Below are positions 27,205 through 35,784 of a DNA stretch of 64,000 nucleotides, one piece after another; position 1 is the first letter of the stretch, and every line of letters starts with the position of its first letter. The stretch covers positions 58,461 through 122,460 of the forward strand of contig LJUY01000004.1 in assembly GCA_001304015.1 (NCBI GenBank), in the 5' to 3' direction. The notes below the pieces were generated by a model. It searched no databases and was not told where the DNA came from. It worked only from the letters and a program-made list of their open reading frames with translations. This DNA is from a candidate division Zixibacteria bacterium SM23_81 (GTDB lineage Bacteria > SM23-81). Made by a program: the position numbers and the translations under genes.

Positions 27205-28605
27205 ATGTTTTCCAAATTCTTTGTGATGATGCTCCTGGTCAGTGCCGCCCTGATGTTTGTCTCCCCAGAATTGGCTCAGGCCCAAGAGGAAGGCCGCATC
27301 ATCGTCATCAGCCCAAAGGTGGGCGAGGTGATCGACCGACAGGAGCGGGATGCTTACCAACTGTTTCAGAGTTTTCCGTCTTTTCAGTCGGCGAATTTCT
27401 GGGAGTTGCCCGATGGCAGCTGCGCCATTCACATCGCCTATCTCGATGGTAAGGCGTCCAGGACTCAGGTTTGGAGAATATCCCGCCACGAGCTGGTGGA
27501 GAATTACCAAAAGGTCATCGATCGACCGGGGTCGAGCAGCGCAACAGGTCGCTGGGATAACCTGGCGAACAATTACCCGCAGGTCATGGATCGGCCCAGA
27601 TCGAAACATAGTATGAGTCGTCGGGAGAGGAACGGCCCCATCGTCGATATTGAAACCACCAATGGCCAAAGGCTGAGAGGAGCTCTTCACGGGTTCAGCG
27701 GCGATTCCATCGCCCTGTCGGGTGCTATCGAAACGTACGGAACCCTGCTTCAGCAAGCATCCCCCGGCAATCCCACGATGAACCTCAACGATGTGTCTCG
27801 TCTCTCTCTGCCCAGGAAATCCTCCTGTCTCAAAGGCATGAAATGGGGACTGATCCCTTTGGGGCTTGGACTTGTTGTTGGAGCGGCAAGCAGCGATGAA
27901 AGCAGCTGGTTATGCCCCAGCCCGCGAAGTATCGTCATGGGATTGGGGGTCTTCTCAGGTGTTATCGTTGCATCCATCGGCGGATCCGTGGGAGCGCTGA
28001 AGGGAGTGGATGTAGATATCCCTTGGGTGGGTAAGTCCGAGATCGAAAAATTGGCCATCCTTTCAAAATTGAGGACGGGAAGGTACCGCTCTCGCAACTA
28101 CTTTAAAGTATCTCCATGGGGGGGAGTAATTTCTCCACCTCAAGGTAAAACCGCTGCGGCTATTGGGGGCAGGCTGCGATATTATTTTACCTCACGATCG
28201 GGGCTAGAACTGGCCTATGGAAGAACCGGCTGGTTTTCCAGAGAGCTTCCATACTACGATCCTTACTGGTCGCGCACAGAGCGCTCCATGGTGAGCTATT
28301 TCTCCGGTGGTTTTTTCATATACCCTATCAGGAAACGGTCAGTGAAGCCATTTGTAGCATGGGGTTGGGGAAGAACCTCGACCGAAACCAAATCGACAGA
28401 AAGTTGGCAATACGGACTTGATGAATATAGCGAATGGGAATGTAATTCCACTGAGAGGTATGTTTCCATAAACCTCTCTGGGGGGGTCGAGATTCCTCTG
28501 ACGAACTATCTCAGTCTGGAGGGGAGACTCGAGGATATCTGGGCGCTGGGGGAAGGACATCATACTGCTTTTCAACTGGCAATGACCCTGGGTCCAAATC
28601 CCTAA
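27205..28605 (+). CDS. Envelope protein: VIVISxKVGExIDRxER domain, Sm-like motif and C-terminal beta barrel
   Basis: 466 residues from ATG 27205, preceded by AAAGGAGG. After a signal peptide ending AQA comes a ~60-residue domain, IIVISPKVGEVIDRQERDAYQLF...ELPDGSCAIHIAY, shared with the 31178 product (VIVISEKVGETIDREERSRYRLF...LPDSSYAAEIT). Then follow an Sm-like segment (VDIETTNGQRLRGALHGFSGDSIALSG), two hydrophobic glycine-rich helices, and from about residue 300 a barrel-like domain (GGRLRYYFTSRSGLELAYGR, YVSINLSGGVEIPL, SLEGRLEDIW). The architecture suggests an outer-membrane protein with a periplasmic recognition domain. Function unknown. Third gene of the sigma-54 unit. Confidence 0.68.
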   Translation: MFSKFFVMMLLVSAALMFVSPELAQAQEEGRIIVISPKVGEVIDRQERDAYQLFQSFPSFQSANFWELPDGSCAIHIAYLDGKASRTQVWRISRHELVENYQKVIDRPGSSSATGRWDNLANNYPQVMDRPRSKHSMSRRERNGPIVDIETTNGQRLRGALHGFSGDSIALSGAIETYGTLLQQASPGNPTMNLNDVSRLSLPRKSSCLKGMKWGLIPLGLGLVVGAASSDESSWLCPSPRSIVMGLGVFSGVIVASIGGSVGALKGVDVDIPWVGKSEIEKLAILSKLRTGRYRSRNYFKVSPWGGVISPPQGKTAAAIGGRLRYYFTSRSGLELAYGRTGWFSRELPYYDPYWSRTERSMVSYFSGGFFIYPIRKRSVKPFVAWGWGRTSTETKSTESWQYGLDEYSEWECNSTERYVSINLSGGVEIPLTNYLSLEGRLEDIWALGEGHHTAFQLAMTLGPNP

Positions 28606-28981
28606 CCTCTTCAGGTGAGAGAGGATGCTCTAAATGAGCAGCTCTCAGAATTGTTCTCGATTTTGTTCAATGGTCTTGCGCTACATAGTCAAACCTGGCT
28701 TTTGCCATGGGATTGGTTCCGGTAGGCAGATCCGACCGCGAGATGAAGATTGAAAATTAACGGGAGCTCAACAAGCTCTGCTGGCGATAAAAAGCGCAGA
28801 AAAGGATTGTTTACCATAATTACTTTTCCTATATTGGATTTGTCAAAATAGAGTAATATAAGATTTCTGCTGGTAAAAGCATTATGGACAGTGTTGGTAT
28901 CTTGCTAGCGAAGGCAGTTCTGTTTGAGCTGAGTCTCACCTAGCTTTGACAAATGAAGAACCTTCATCAAGGAGGGAAGTC
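28606..28981. other. 376-bp gap within the sigma-54 gene run
   Basis: No coding signal. A hairpin-capable stretch (TGAGAG...TGCTC, loop, GAGCA...CTCA) lies at 28614-28647 without a T-tract. The gap is larger than the others in this run, so the genes from 28982 on may have their own promoter, but no convincing one was seen. Confidence 0.5.
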
Positions 28982-29518
28982 TTGATAAAAGAGATATCTT
29001 GCACGGGGCTGGTGAGTTTAGCAATCTGCTGTCTCCTGTGTGCAGATTGTACAGTACACGAAAGCTCTCAGCCACACCTTTACACTGATCCACAGTTCGG
29101 GTTTCGCCTGGCCAGTCCAGATTCCGGATGGATCCTGACCGACGAGACCGGGATTCCAGAGGTGCTGCTGACTATAAAGTCCAAAAAGATGATCGAGGAT
29201 TTTATCCCCAATGTGACCGTGGCCATTGAACCTTTGTCGATGATGATGACTGCGGAAGAATATGGACAAAGGAACCTGCGGTCTCTGAAATCGCAGGGGT
29301 ATGAGATCATATCCAGTGAGAAGAGGGTAATCCATCACAACCTGTTTTGCGACCTTCACTGCTTACATCAGGATACCCAGCCCATCTTGCGATTTCGACA
29401 TCTGTGTTTGGTAAAAAATAGAGTCGGTTTTATCATCACGTGCACTGCCCCGGAGAACTGTTACCATATGTATGAAAACGATTTTAAGCTCATCGTGAAC
29501 AGCTTTCGTTTTATGTGA
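28982..29518 (+). CDS. Lipoprotein with PsbP/DcrB-like domain
   Basis: 178 residues. The TTG at 28982 is preferred: AAGGAGGGAAGTC precedes it and the product begins with a signal peptide ending in the lipobox LLCADC. An in-frame ATG at 28946 has no such site and adds a charged extension. The mature part (LYTDPQFGFRLASPDSGWILTDE, a central basic-acidic region, and a final CYHMYENDFKLIVNSFRFM) resembles the PsbP-like/DUF1795 fold, where a Phe-rich strand, an SPxxW turn and a C-terminal FxxIxxSF helix-strand are typical. Role unknown. The next gene begins 34 bases later and is probably co-transcribed. Confidence 0.6.
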   Translation: MIKEISCTGLVSLAICCLLCADCTVHESSQPHLYTDPQFGFRLASPDSGWILTDETGIPEVLLTIKSKKMIEDFIPNVTVAIEPLSMMMTAEEYGQRNLRSLKSQGYEIISSEKRVIHHNLFCDLHCLHQDTQPILRFRHLCLVKNRVGFIITCTAPENCYHMYENDFKLIVNSFRFM

Positions 29519-29552
29519 AGTAAGCCTCAGATCAATGGGAAGGGAAAACGCC

Positions 29553-31142
29553 ATGGTCGAAAGGTTGAAGCGCTTCGTAGAAGATCTTGAAAACAGCCGG
29601 ATTTCCTTCTGGGCCTACGTGGTGACGATCATCTGCGTTATCTTTCTGAGGAACTTCCTGGAGACCTTCTCCGACGTGGACAACTTCTGGACTCCGGTGT
29701 CCCCGCTGGCCTACTTCGTCCATTACCCCATGTTCTACCTCTGTCTCTTGCTGGCGCTGATCGCCATCTTTCACTGGCTCACAAAAGAGAAAATAACCAA
29801 AATTACCAGAATAACGCTGTGCTTCTTCCCGATCATCCTCCTCGCCCCCATATTGGACCTTCTCGTCTCTGGAGGACAGGGTTATAACATCTCCTACATG
29901 TTCGAGGATTCATCAGCCCTTATTAATAGATTCGTCACCTTCTCCTGGGGCTATCTGGGCCGTGGGATCACCCCTGGAATTCAAATTGAGCTGATGGTTG
30001 TCTTTGTGCTGGTCGCCTGCTACCTGTTCTTAAAAACCGGGAAGATCATCTTGGCGATCATCGGCGTCATCGCCTCCTACATCGCGGGCTTCGTTCTGGG
30101 GTCGCTGCCATCACTGATCACCATCCTCTGGAACCTGAAAGGTTCAGCCACAGTGGGAAGTGAGATTTTTAGCGCCGATGTGGTGCTATATCATTTCTAT
30201 TCGTTCAATCACAAAATGACGCTAGTTCTCTTTCCCATCCTGGTGGTTGAATTGGGGCTCTGGTATCGTCTTTACAACAGGGAGAAATTTCGTGCTCTGC
30301 TGAAAAACCTCCGCGGTCTGCGCGTTTTCCATTATCTGTGCATGCTGTCAATGGGCATGCTCATCGGATACGGGCAAAGACCGCCGGAGACCTTTTTCGA
30401 GTCACCTTTCCCCATCCTCATCCTCATTGTTTCGGCCTGTTCTGTCGTCCTGGCATGGCTGTGGGCTGTGGGGGTCAATGATCTTCATGATGAGGATACC
30501 GACAGGATCACAAATCATTCCCGACCTCTGGTTTCCGGGGTTATCGATGTCGAGGAATATCGCTCTTTGAACCTCGTCTTCTTGGTGTTGTCGCTCATCG
30601 CCGCCGTTCTGGTCCGACACCCATTCTTGGTGACCATTTTGGTGACAGCAGGCCTTTCCTATGTCTATTCGGCTCCACCTTTCCGGTTGAAAAGGGTTCC
30701 CCTTCTGTCCACCTTTATCCTCGCGCTGTGCTCAGCACTTGTCTGTCTGGGCGGTTTCGTGCTTTTCTCCGCAGACTACAGCTTCGTTGGTTTTCCACCT
30801 CGGATTCTCTCTGCCATGCTGGTGGCCTTCACCCTCGGCTTAACCGTCATCGACATCAAAGACCTGAAGGGAGATCAAGCCACAGGAACTGTCACCCTGC
30901 CCATCTTATTTGGTGAGAAGAAGGGAAAGATGATCACCGGAATATTGGTGCTACTGGCATACCTCAGCGTCCCTGTGATTTTAAAGATCTTGGTCTTAAT
31001 ACCCCTCGCTCTGGTTTTTGGAATCCCAACCTATCTTTTGATAAATGGGAAGCAAATGCGGGAGACACCCATTTTCTTACTGTATTTTCTCTTTCTGGGC
31101 GCGACCATATTTTTTATCTACCTCCGAATTCAGGGGGGATGA
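29553..31142 (+). CDS. UbiA-superfamily prenyltransferase with extra N-terminal membrane domain
   Basis: 529 residues from ATG 29553, which has GGAAGGG upstream; an earlier in-frame ATG at 29535 lacks spacing. The C-terminal half (about 250-525) is a UbiA-type intramembrane prenyltransferase. The first aspartate-rich motif is NDLHDEDTD near residue 309, followed by SRPLVSG and YSAPPFRLKR, and the second motif is DIKDLKGD near 434. These bind the Mg-diphosphate of an isoprenoid donor. The first ~240 residues add five or six hydrophobic helices with no recognised family. UbiA enzymes make quinones, haem, archaeal-type lipids or decorated lipids; the acceptor here is unknown. Its place among secreted proteins of unknown function is odd for a quinone enzyme. 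Confidence 0.8.
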   Translation: MVERLKRFVEDLENSRISFWAYVVTIICVIFLRNFLETFSDVDNFWTPVSPLAYFVHYPMFYLCLLLALIAIFHWLTKEKITKITRITLCFFPIILLAPILDLLVSGGQGYNISYMFEDSSALINRFVTFSWGYLGRGITPGIQIELMVVFVLVACYLFLKTGKIILAIIGVIASYIAGFVLGSLPSLITILWNLKGSATVGSEIFSADVVLYHFYSFNHKMTLVLFPILVVELGLWYRLYNREKFRALLKNLRGLRVFHYLCMLSMGMLIGYGQRPPETFFESPFPILILIVSACSVVLAWLWAVGVNDLHDEDTDRITNHSRPLVSGVIDVEEYRSLNLVFLVLSLIAAVLVRHPFLVTILVTAGLSYVYSAPPFRLKRVPLLSTFILALCSALVCLGGFVLFSADYSFVGFPPRILSAMLVAFTLGLTVIDIKDLKGDQATGTVTLPILFGEKKGKMITGILVLLAYLSVPVILKILVLIPLALVFGIPTYLLINGKQMRETPIFLLYFLFLGATIFFIYLRIQGG

Positions 31143-31177
31143 GCTCCTCTTTTTAAGCTAATAGGAGGTGGGATGTC

Positions 31178-32383
31178 ATGCGGTCCTTGAAGGTGGCCAT
31201 TGTGTTCTTGCTGATAGAGAGCCTGTCCGTCTCTGCAGTATTTGAGGCTCTGGCTCAGCGGGAACGGCCTCAGGAAACAGGTGCCGGAAAGGTTATCGTC
31301 ATCAGCGAAAAAGTGGGTGAGACCATCGATCGGGAGGAGCGGAGTCGCTATCGACTCTTCCCAGGATCTTTAAACTTCCTGTCCGCGATTATCCTCCAAC
31401 TGCCCGACAGCAGCTATGCGGCGGAGATCACCGAGGAGAAAGAGGGTATTAAACAAGTACGAACGTTGCCTATCGACCAAGAGACTCTGGAGAAGCTTCG
31501 CGAGCACATTAACTATTATGAAAAACGTCTTCCCATTGATAGTCCATTTCCCGCAATTGTTCCTGCAAAGCCCTCTTCCCCTTCCGAGACGCGTCACCTT
31601 TCTCCGCTAGAGCACATGACGATAAAAGGCAAGGTAAAGGAAGCCAAGAAACAGGCTAAAATAATGATGAAGGAGAAATGGACCAAAGAGCGCTGGCGCG
31701 AGGAGAGTCGTCACGATCGGGCGACGAGCTATCGTAGTGCTGGTGGGGTGCTTGGTTTTGCCTTGGGAGCTACGGCGGGTATGCTCATTGGCAAGGGGCT
31801 TCAGGGAAGAAAAGTGGAGAGAACAGTATACCACCCAGGCGGTTGGGATGATCCGTCCTGGACGGAAGAATTTTACTCTTATAAACACAGACATGCGCCC
31901 ATTTGGGGAGCGGCTATTGGCGGCATCGGTGGGGCCGTTACAGGCTATTACTTCGGCAAGAAAGCCGACAAGGAATACTACATCCTTATCCCTCGTAACA
32001 TCCGCATGATGGAAACCAAACCATCAAGATCGGGGTGCCTATTTGGATTTGGCCTCCTGGGGCCAATTATGGGTGGAGTTGCAGGGTATTCACTGTATAT
32101 GCCCATGTCAGGTGATGCGAGTGAAGATTTTGGGTGGCCTCAATTCGCCTGTGGTTTCCTCGCAGGTGGATTCCTCGGCTCGGCCGTTATATCAAGTTAC
32201 AACAGGAGAGCGAAGTACAAACGGCTTTGGGAAGAATCTCTCCTGGAAGAAAAGCTCGAATCGTCCCTTGACATCCAAATCATGCCTCTGGATCCGACAA
32301 CATTCGCCCTCCGGCCCAGGAGACTGCCTAGCGGAGAAATCATCTACGAATACCATGTGGATATGCTGCGGGTACGTTTTTAA
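31178..32383 (+). CDS. Envelope protein with VIVISxKVGExIDRxER domain and glycine-zipper helices
   Basis: 401 residues; AGGAGGTGGG lies before the ATG. A signal peptide (cut near ALAQ) is followed by the domain VIVISEKVGETIDREERSRYRLF, homologous to the start of the 27205 product. A charged linker with coiled-coil character (KGKVKEAKKQAKIMMKEKW) follows. Then come three glycine-zipper hydrophobic segments (GGVLGFALGATAGMLIGKGL, WGAAIGGIGGAVTGYYFG, FGFGLLGPIMGGVAGYSL) and a C-terminal soluble part. It lacks the barrel of its paralogue. No enzyme motif was seen. It ends the run that begins at the sigma-54 promoter. Function unknown; envelope location is likely. Confidence 0.65.
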   Translation: MRSLKVAIVFLLIESLSVSAVFEALAQRERPQETGAGKVIVISEKVGETIDREERSRYRLFPGSLNFLSAIILQLPDSSYAAEITEEKEGIKQVRTLPIDQETLEKLREHINYYEKRLPIDSPFPAIVPAKPSSPSETRHLSPLEHMTIKGKVKEAKKQAKIMMKEKWTKERWREESRHDRATSYRSAGGVLGFALGATAGMLIGKGLQGRKVERTVYHPGGWDDPSWTEEFYSYKHRHAPIWGAAIGGIGGAVTGYYFGKKADKEYYILIPRNIRMMETKPSRSGCLFGFGLLGPIMGGVAGYSLYMPMSGDASEDFGWPQFACGFLAGGFLGSAVISSYNRRAKYKRLWEESLLEEKLESSLDIQIMPLDPTTFALRPRRLPSGEIIYEYHVDMLRVRF

Positions 32384-32463
32384 TCGTGATTTCTGATTTG
32401 AAAGCCTTGAGGGTGCAGTGGGCACTTCAAAGGAGAAAATCTAAAAATTGAACTCTTGAACTA

Positions 32464-32514
32464 TCCCGAAAGTCCCAACGTGAAAAGATAATAACAGTGC
32501 TTAGACTTTCGGGA
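32464..32514. repeat. Inverted repeat with 11-bp perfect arms
   Basis: TCCCGAAAGTC at 32464 and GACTTTCGGGA at 32504 enclose a 29-base loop. There is no T-tract. It may be a regulatory hairpin between the 31178 and 32709 genes. Confidence 0.5.
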
Positions 32515-32636
32515 CTCTGATACGCATCAAGAGCAGGAATTGACCAATTTTCCGTCGCTTGCCTCGAGGTGGGAAAAGCGAAGAGGGGTTCACTAATCTT
32601 TCGTATATGCCTTGAACAAAACAGGAGGTGGTCATT

Positions 32637-32693
32637 ATGATGCTTTCTGCTCTTTGGGCGGGATTCTGTGAATTTGGACTTCTTGCGACCTGA
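32637..32693 (+). other. 18-codon leader ORF upstream of the nucleotidase gene
   Basis: AGGAGGTGG is followed after five bases by ATG, and the frame MMLSALWAGFCEFGLLAT stops 15 bases before the next start codon. The Shine-Dalgarno sequence is stronger than that of the main gene. The other DUF4397 gene also has a mini-ORF with a strong site in its leader (9501). Confidence 0.4.
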
Positions 32694-32708
32694 AAGGGGG
32701 AAGGGAAC

Positions 32709-35285
32709 ATGAAGCGGACCATCATCCTCTTTGCCGCCATAGTTTTGCTGGCCGGCTCAGCTTGGGCAGTGACGGACACCTTGACCATCCTGCACGTCAA
32801 CGACTCCCACTCACACATCGTTCCATACGGCCCCAAGGATGAGTTCGGCGTGGGAAGTCTCGGCGGCATCGCTCGGGCGGCAGCTCTCATCGGCCAGGTG
32901 CAGGCCACCGAGGAGAATGTGCTGTTCCTGCACGCCGGCGATGTGTTCATAGGCGATGTGATGTTCAACAAGTACTTCGGCGTACCGGAGCTCCAGATCC
33001 TGGCTCAGCTGGGGTGCGATGCCATCACCTTGGGCAATCATGAGTTCGACCTCACGCCGTATGTGCTCAAGCTGGCCCTCACCAGTGCGGGATTCCCTAT
33101 TCCCGGATTCGACGTCCTGTCTGCCAACCTTGACGCTACGGCGGATCCCGAATTGGGCGCCCTGGTGCAGCCGTGGGTCATCAAAGATGTAGGAGATGTG
33201 AAGGTGGGCATCTTCGGCCTGACCACCGAGGAGACCAACACCTTTTCAATGCCCTCGCCGGTGGTCATCACATCGTGCATCGATGGCGCCGCAGCGGCCG
33301 TGACCGCGCTGCAGGGCCAGTGCGACATCATCGTCGGCCTCACCCACCTGGGCTTTGAGGTGGACTGCCTCCTGGCCGCCAACGTGCCGGGCATCGACAT
33401 CATCGTGGGAGGACACTCGCATCATGTCCTTGAGGAAGCCGTGGCCGTCACCAATCCAGTGGGCCAGACCACCTGGATTGTCCAGGCCGGTGAGTTTTAC
33501 AGCTATGTGGGCAACCTGAAGATAGCCTGTGGACCTTCTGGCGTTGAGATTCTCAATTATCAATTGATGCCTGTGAATAGCTCAGTGCCCGAGGTTGCCG
33601 AGGTGGCGGCCATGGTCCAGTATCTCGTGGCCGAATTGGAAGCAGACCCGCGGTACGAACCGATGTACAGCGACATCATCGCCGAGGCGGCCGTGGATAT
33701 CGAGCGCGATCGCATATCCGGCTATAAGGACACCCCCATGGGAAATCTGGTCACCGATGCCTATCGGGACATCACCAATACGGACATCGGCCTGGCCGTC
33801 TGGGGTTTCATCAGCCAGAAGCTTTATGCCGGTCCACTGGCCGGTGCCGATATCTTCCAGACCGTCTCCTACGGCTATGATGAGATATCCGGCCACGGAT
33901 TCAGACTGGCGACTTTCGAGCTGTCCGGCATGGAGCTGCTCATGGGTTTGGAGTTCACCACGGAGCAGGCCCAGTACATGCAGGACCTCTACATTCAGGT
34001 CTCCGGGATGCGTTTGGCCTACGATTCCAGCAAGCCTTTGGGCGAAAAGCTTATCTGGGTCCTCGTTGGCGAACAGCCCATCGACCCCTTCGCCATGTAT
34101 ACCGTCACCACCAATTCGGGTGTGGCGGCCTTCCTGTCCATGGCGGGTCTGCAGCCTATCAATCTCCAGGACGCGGGGTGCACAGAATATGAAGCCGTGA
34201 GGGATTACATCGTCGGGAATTCACCCATCAACTATGGAGTTGAGGGCAGAATTCAGGATGTGTCCGAGCCTCTGGTGACCGCGGATCTGCAGGTGATCCA
34301 CAACGCCGCCGATCCGGATGTGGAGCTGGTGGACATCTATGTCAACCGTAACCTGTTCCTGGACGATTTCGCCTTTCGTAGCGCAACGCCTTTTGTCGAT
34401 GTTTTGGCCGGAGTGAATCTCAACATCGGCGTTGCGCCCAGCAACAGCGAGGGTCCTGGCGATGTGATTGCTGATTACAATGTCATCCTGGAACCTGAGG
34501 AGACTTTAGTGGCCATGGCCAATGGCGTGCTGGATCCCGCAGGCTTTGCGGAAAATCCGGACGGATATGATATCGGCTTCACGCTGTTCCTGAGAGACGG
34601 CATGTATAAGGTGGTGAGGCCAGAACGGGTCAAGATCGCTGCCTTCCATGGAGCCACTGACGCTCCCGCAGTGGACATTCTGGCTCGTGGAGATCGGAAC
34701 AGCCGTCGGCTTTTCAATAATCTGAGCTATGGCGAGTTTTCACCATACCGAAATGTCCATGCCGATAACTACATTCTAGATGTTACACCGCGTGATGATA
34801 ATTCGGTGGTCGTCGCCTCTTTTGAGGCCGATCTCTCCGGTTTTGGAGGCCAAACAACAGTGGTTTTCGCTTCCGGCTTCCTGGATCCCTCGGCCAATCA
34901 GGACGGGCCTGCCTTTGGACTCTTCTTGGCCTTGCCAGATGGACAGGTCCTTGAGTTGCCGGCGGTGGGCGCAGGCCACGTGTTGGCAGAGGTCAGTGTG
35001 CCTGAGATTCAATCCATGCCAAACACGTTCAGGCTTGATCAGAACTACCCGAATCCGTTCAACCCGACAACCACTATTTCCTTAGCGCTGCCCGAGGCTT
35101 CACAGGTTACCCTGAAGGTATACAACTCCACTGGGCAGCTGGTGAAAACGCTTGTCCAGAATTACTTGGACGCCGGTGTCCATGAAGTGAGGTTCGATGC
35201 CGGCGAACTGTCTTCGGGCATGTATTTTTACCAGATCAAGGCGGGTGCGTTTACGGAGACCAAGAAGATGGTGCTTATGAAATAG
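32709..35285 (+). CDS. Secreted 5'-nucleotidase-like phosphohydrolase fused to DUF4397 and type A sorting domain
   Basis: 858 residues with a signal peptide ending AWA. The N-terminal calcineurin-like phosphoesterase has every metal motif: LHVNDSHSH, LHAGD, LGNHEFD, LTHLG and GGHSHH. The following region (about 320-515, RISGYKDTPMGNLVTDAYR) is the substrate-binding 5_nucleotid_C domain. Such UshA-type enzymes dephosphorylate nucleotides or UDP-sugars outside the cell for phosphate or nucleoside salvage. From about 34285 comes one DUF4397 unit (LQVIHNAADPDVELVDIYVN) closely matching those of the 9562 protein. The sorting tail (DQNYPNPFNPTTTISLALP) follows. So the enzyme is likely held on the surface by type IX secretion, with DUF4397 as spacer or binding module. 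Confidence 0.92.
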   Translation: MKRTIILFAAIVLLAGSAWAVTDTLTILHVNDSHSHIVPYGPKDEFGVGSLGGIARAAALIGQVQATEENVLFLHAGDVFIGDVMFNKYFGVPELQILAQLGCDAITLGNHEFDLTPYVLKLALTSAGFPIPGFDVLSANLDATADPELGALVQPWVIKDVGDVKVGIFGLTTEETNTFSMPSPVVITSCIDGAAAAVTALQGQCDIIVGLTHLGFEVDCLLAANVPGIDIIVGGHSHHVLEEAVAVTNPVGQTTWIVQAGEFYSYVGNLKIACGPSGVEILNYQLMPVNSSVPEVAEVAAMVQYLVAELEADPRYEPMYSDIIAEAAVDIERDRISGYKDTPMGNLVTDAYRDITNTDIGLAVWGFISQKLYAGPLAGADIFQTVSYGYDEISGHGFRLATFELSGMELLMGLEFTTEQAQYMQDLYIQVSGMRLAYDSSKPLGEKLIWVLVGEQPIDPFAMYTVTTNSGVAAFLSMAGLQPINLQDAGCTEYEAVRDYIVGNSPINYGVEGRIQDVSEPLVTADLQVIHNAADPDVELVDIYVNRNLFLDDFAFRSATPFVDVLAGVNLNIGVAPSNSEGPGDVIADYNVILEPEETLVAMANGVLDPAGFAENPDGYDIGFTLFLRDGMYKVVRPERVKIAAFHGATDAPAVDILARGDRNSRRLFNNLSYGEFSPYRNVHADNYILDVTPRDDNSVVVASFEADLSGFGGQTTVVFASGFLDPSANQDGPAFGLFLALPDGQVLELPAVGAGHVLAEVSVPEIQSMPNTFRLDQNYPNPFNPTTTISLALPEASQVTLKVYNSTGQLVKTLVQNYLDAGVHEVRFDAGELSSGMYFYQIKAGAFTETKKMVLMK

Positions 35286-35318
35286 CTTGGCTCTGCCGAT
35301 TGTGCGGTGCGAAATGGC

Positions 35319-35358
35319 ACGAGGCGGAAGAGGATATCTCTCGTCCGCCTCGTTGTTT
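35319..35358 (+). terminator. Rho-independent terminator of the nucleotidase gene
   Basis: ACGAGGCGGA, a 15-base loop with internal pairing, TCCGCCTCGT, then TGTTTT: a perfect 10-bp stem 33 bases after the stop. Confidence 0.85.
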
Positions 35359-35784
35359 TGTGCTAGCGGCGTGTGGCAGGATCTGAGGTTTTGCACCAAG
35401 AGAAAATAGTGTGTGGGATTAAAAAAATGTGTTGATCGCTCAACACAAACAGGCCCTTCGGGCTCCTGGTCTCTTCCGTCGTGGGTTCTCGTACAAAGCG
35501 TCTCACTAAATTGCCGTATAAGATTTTGATGGGATGGCTATTTCAAAGGGACTTCGCAGCCGCGACAGTGCATTTTTCTCTTGACCAGGGCATCATAGAG
35601 TCATACAATTAAGAAGTGAGCAGATAAATTCGAAGAATAGCAATTGTTTTTAAGTCTGATCGCTAAAAAAAGTTTCTCTTCATGTGTTTGCTTGGTCTTA
35701 CCTGTGAGAGTTCGAAACCTCTTGCAAGATTTTGAACAGTTCTATTTCTCAACCATCTTATAAAACCCTCACGAGGAGGCACAG
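35359..35784. other. Gene-free stretch with a hairpin
   Basis: TGTGTTGA-TCGC-TCAACACA at 35428-35447 is a perfect 8-bp stem preceded by seven A, so on the minus strand it has terminator shape although no minus-strand gene is near. No clear promoter for the 35785 gene was found; the rest is AT-rich without coding signal. Confidence 0.5.

Noticed and set aside
31173-31190. Five-codon frame ATGTCATGCGGTCCTTGA overlapping the 31178 start
   Set aside because: The ATG is too close to the ribosome site and the overlap is likely chance.
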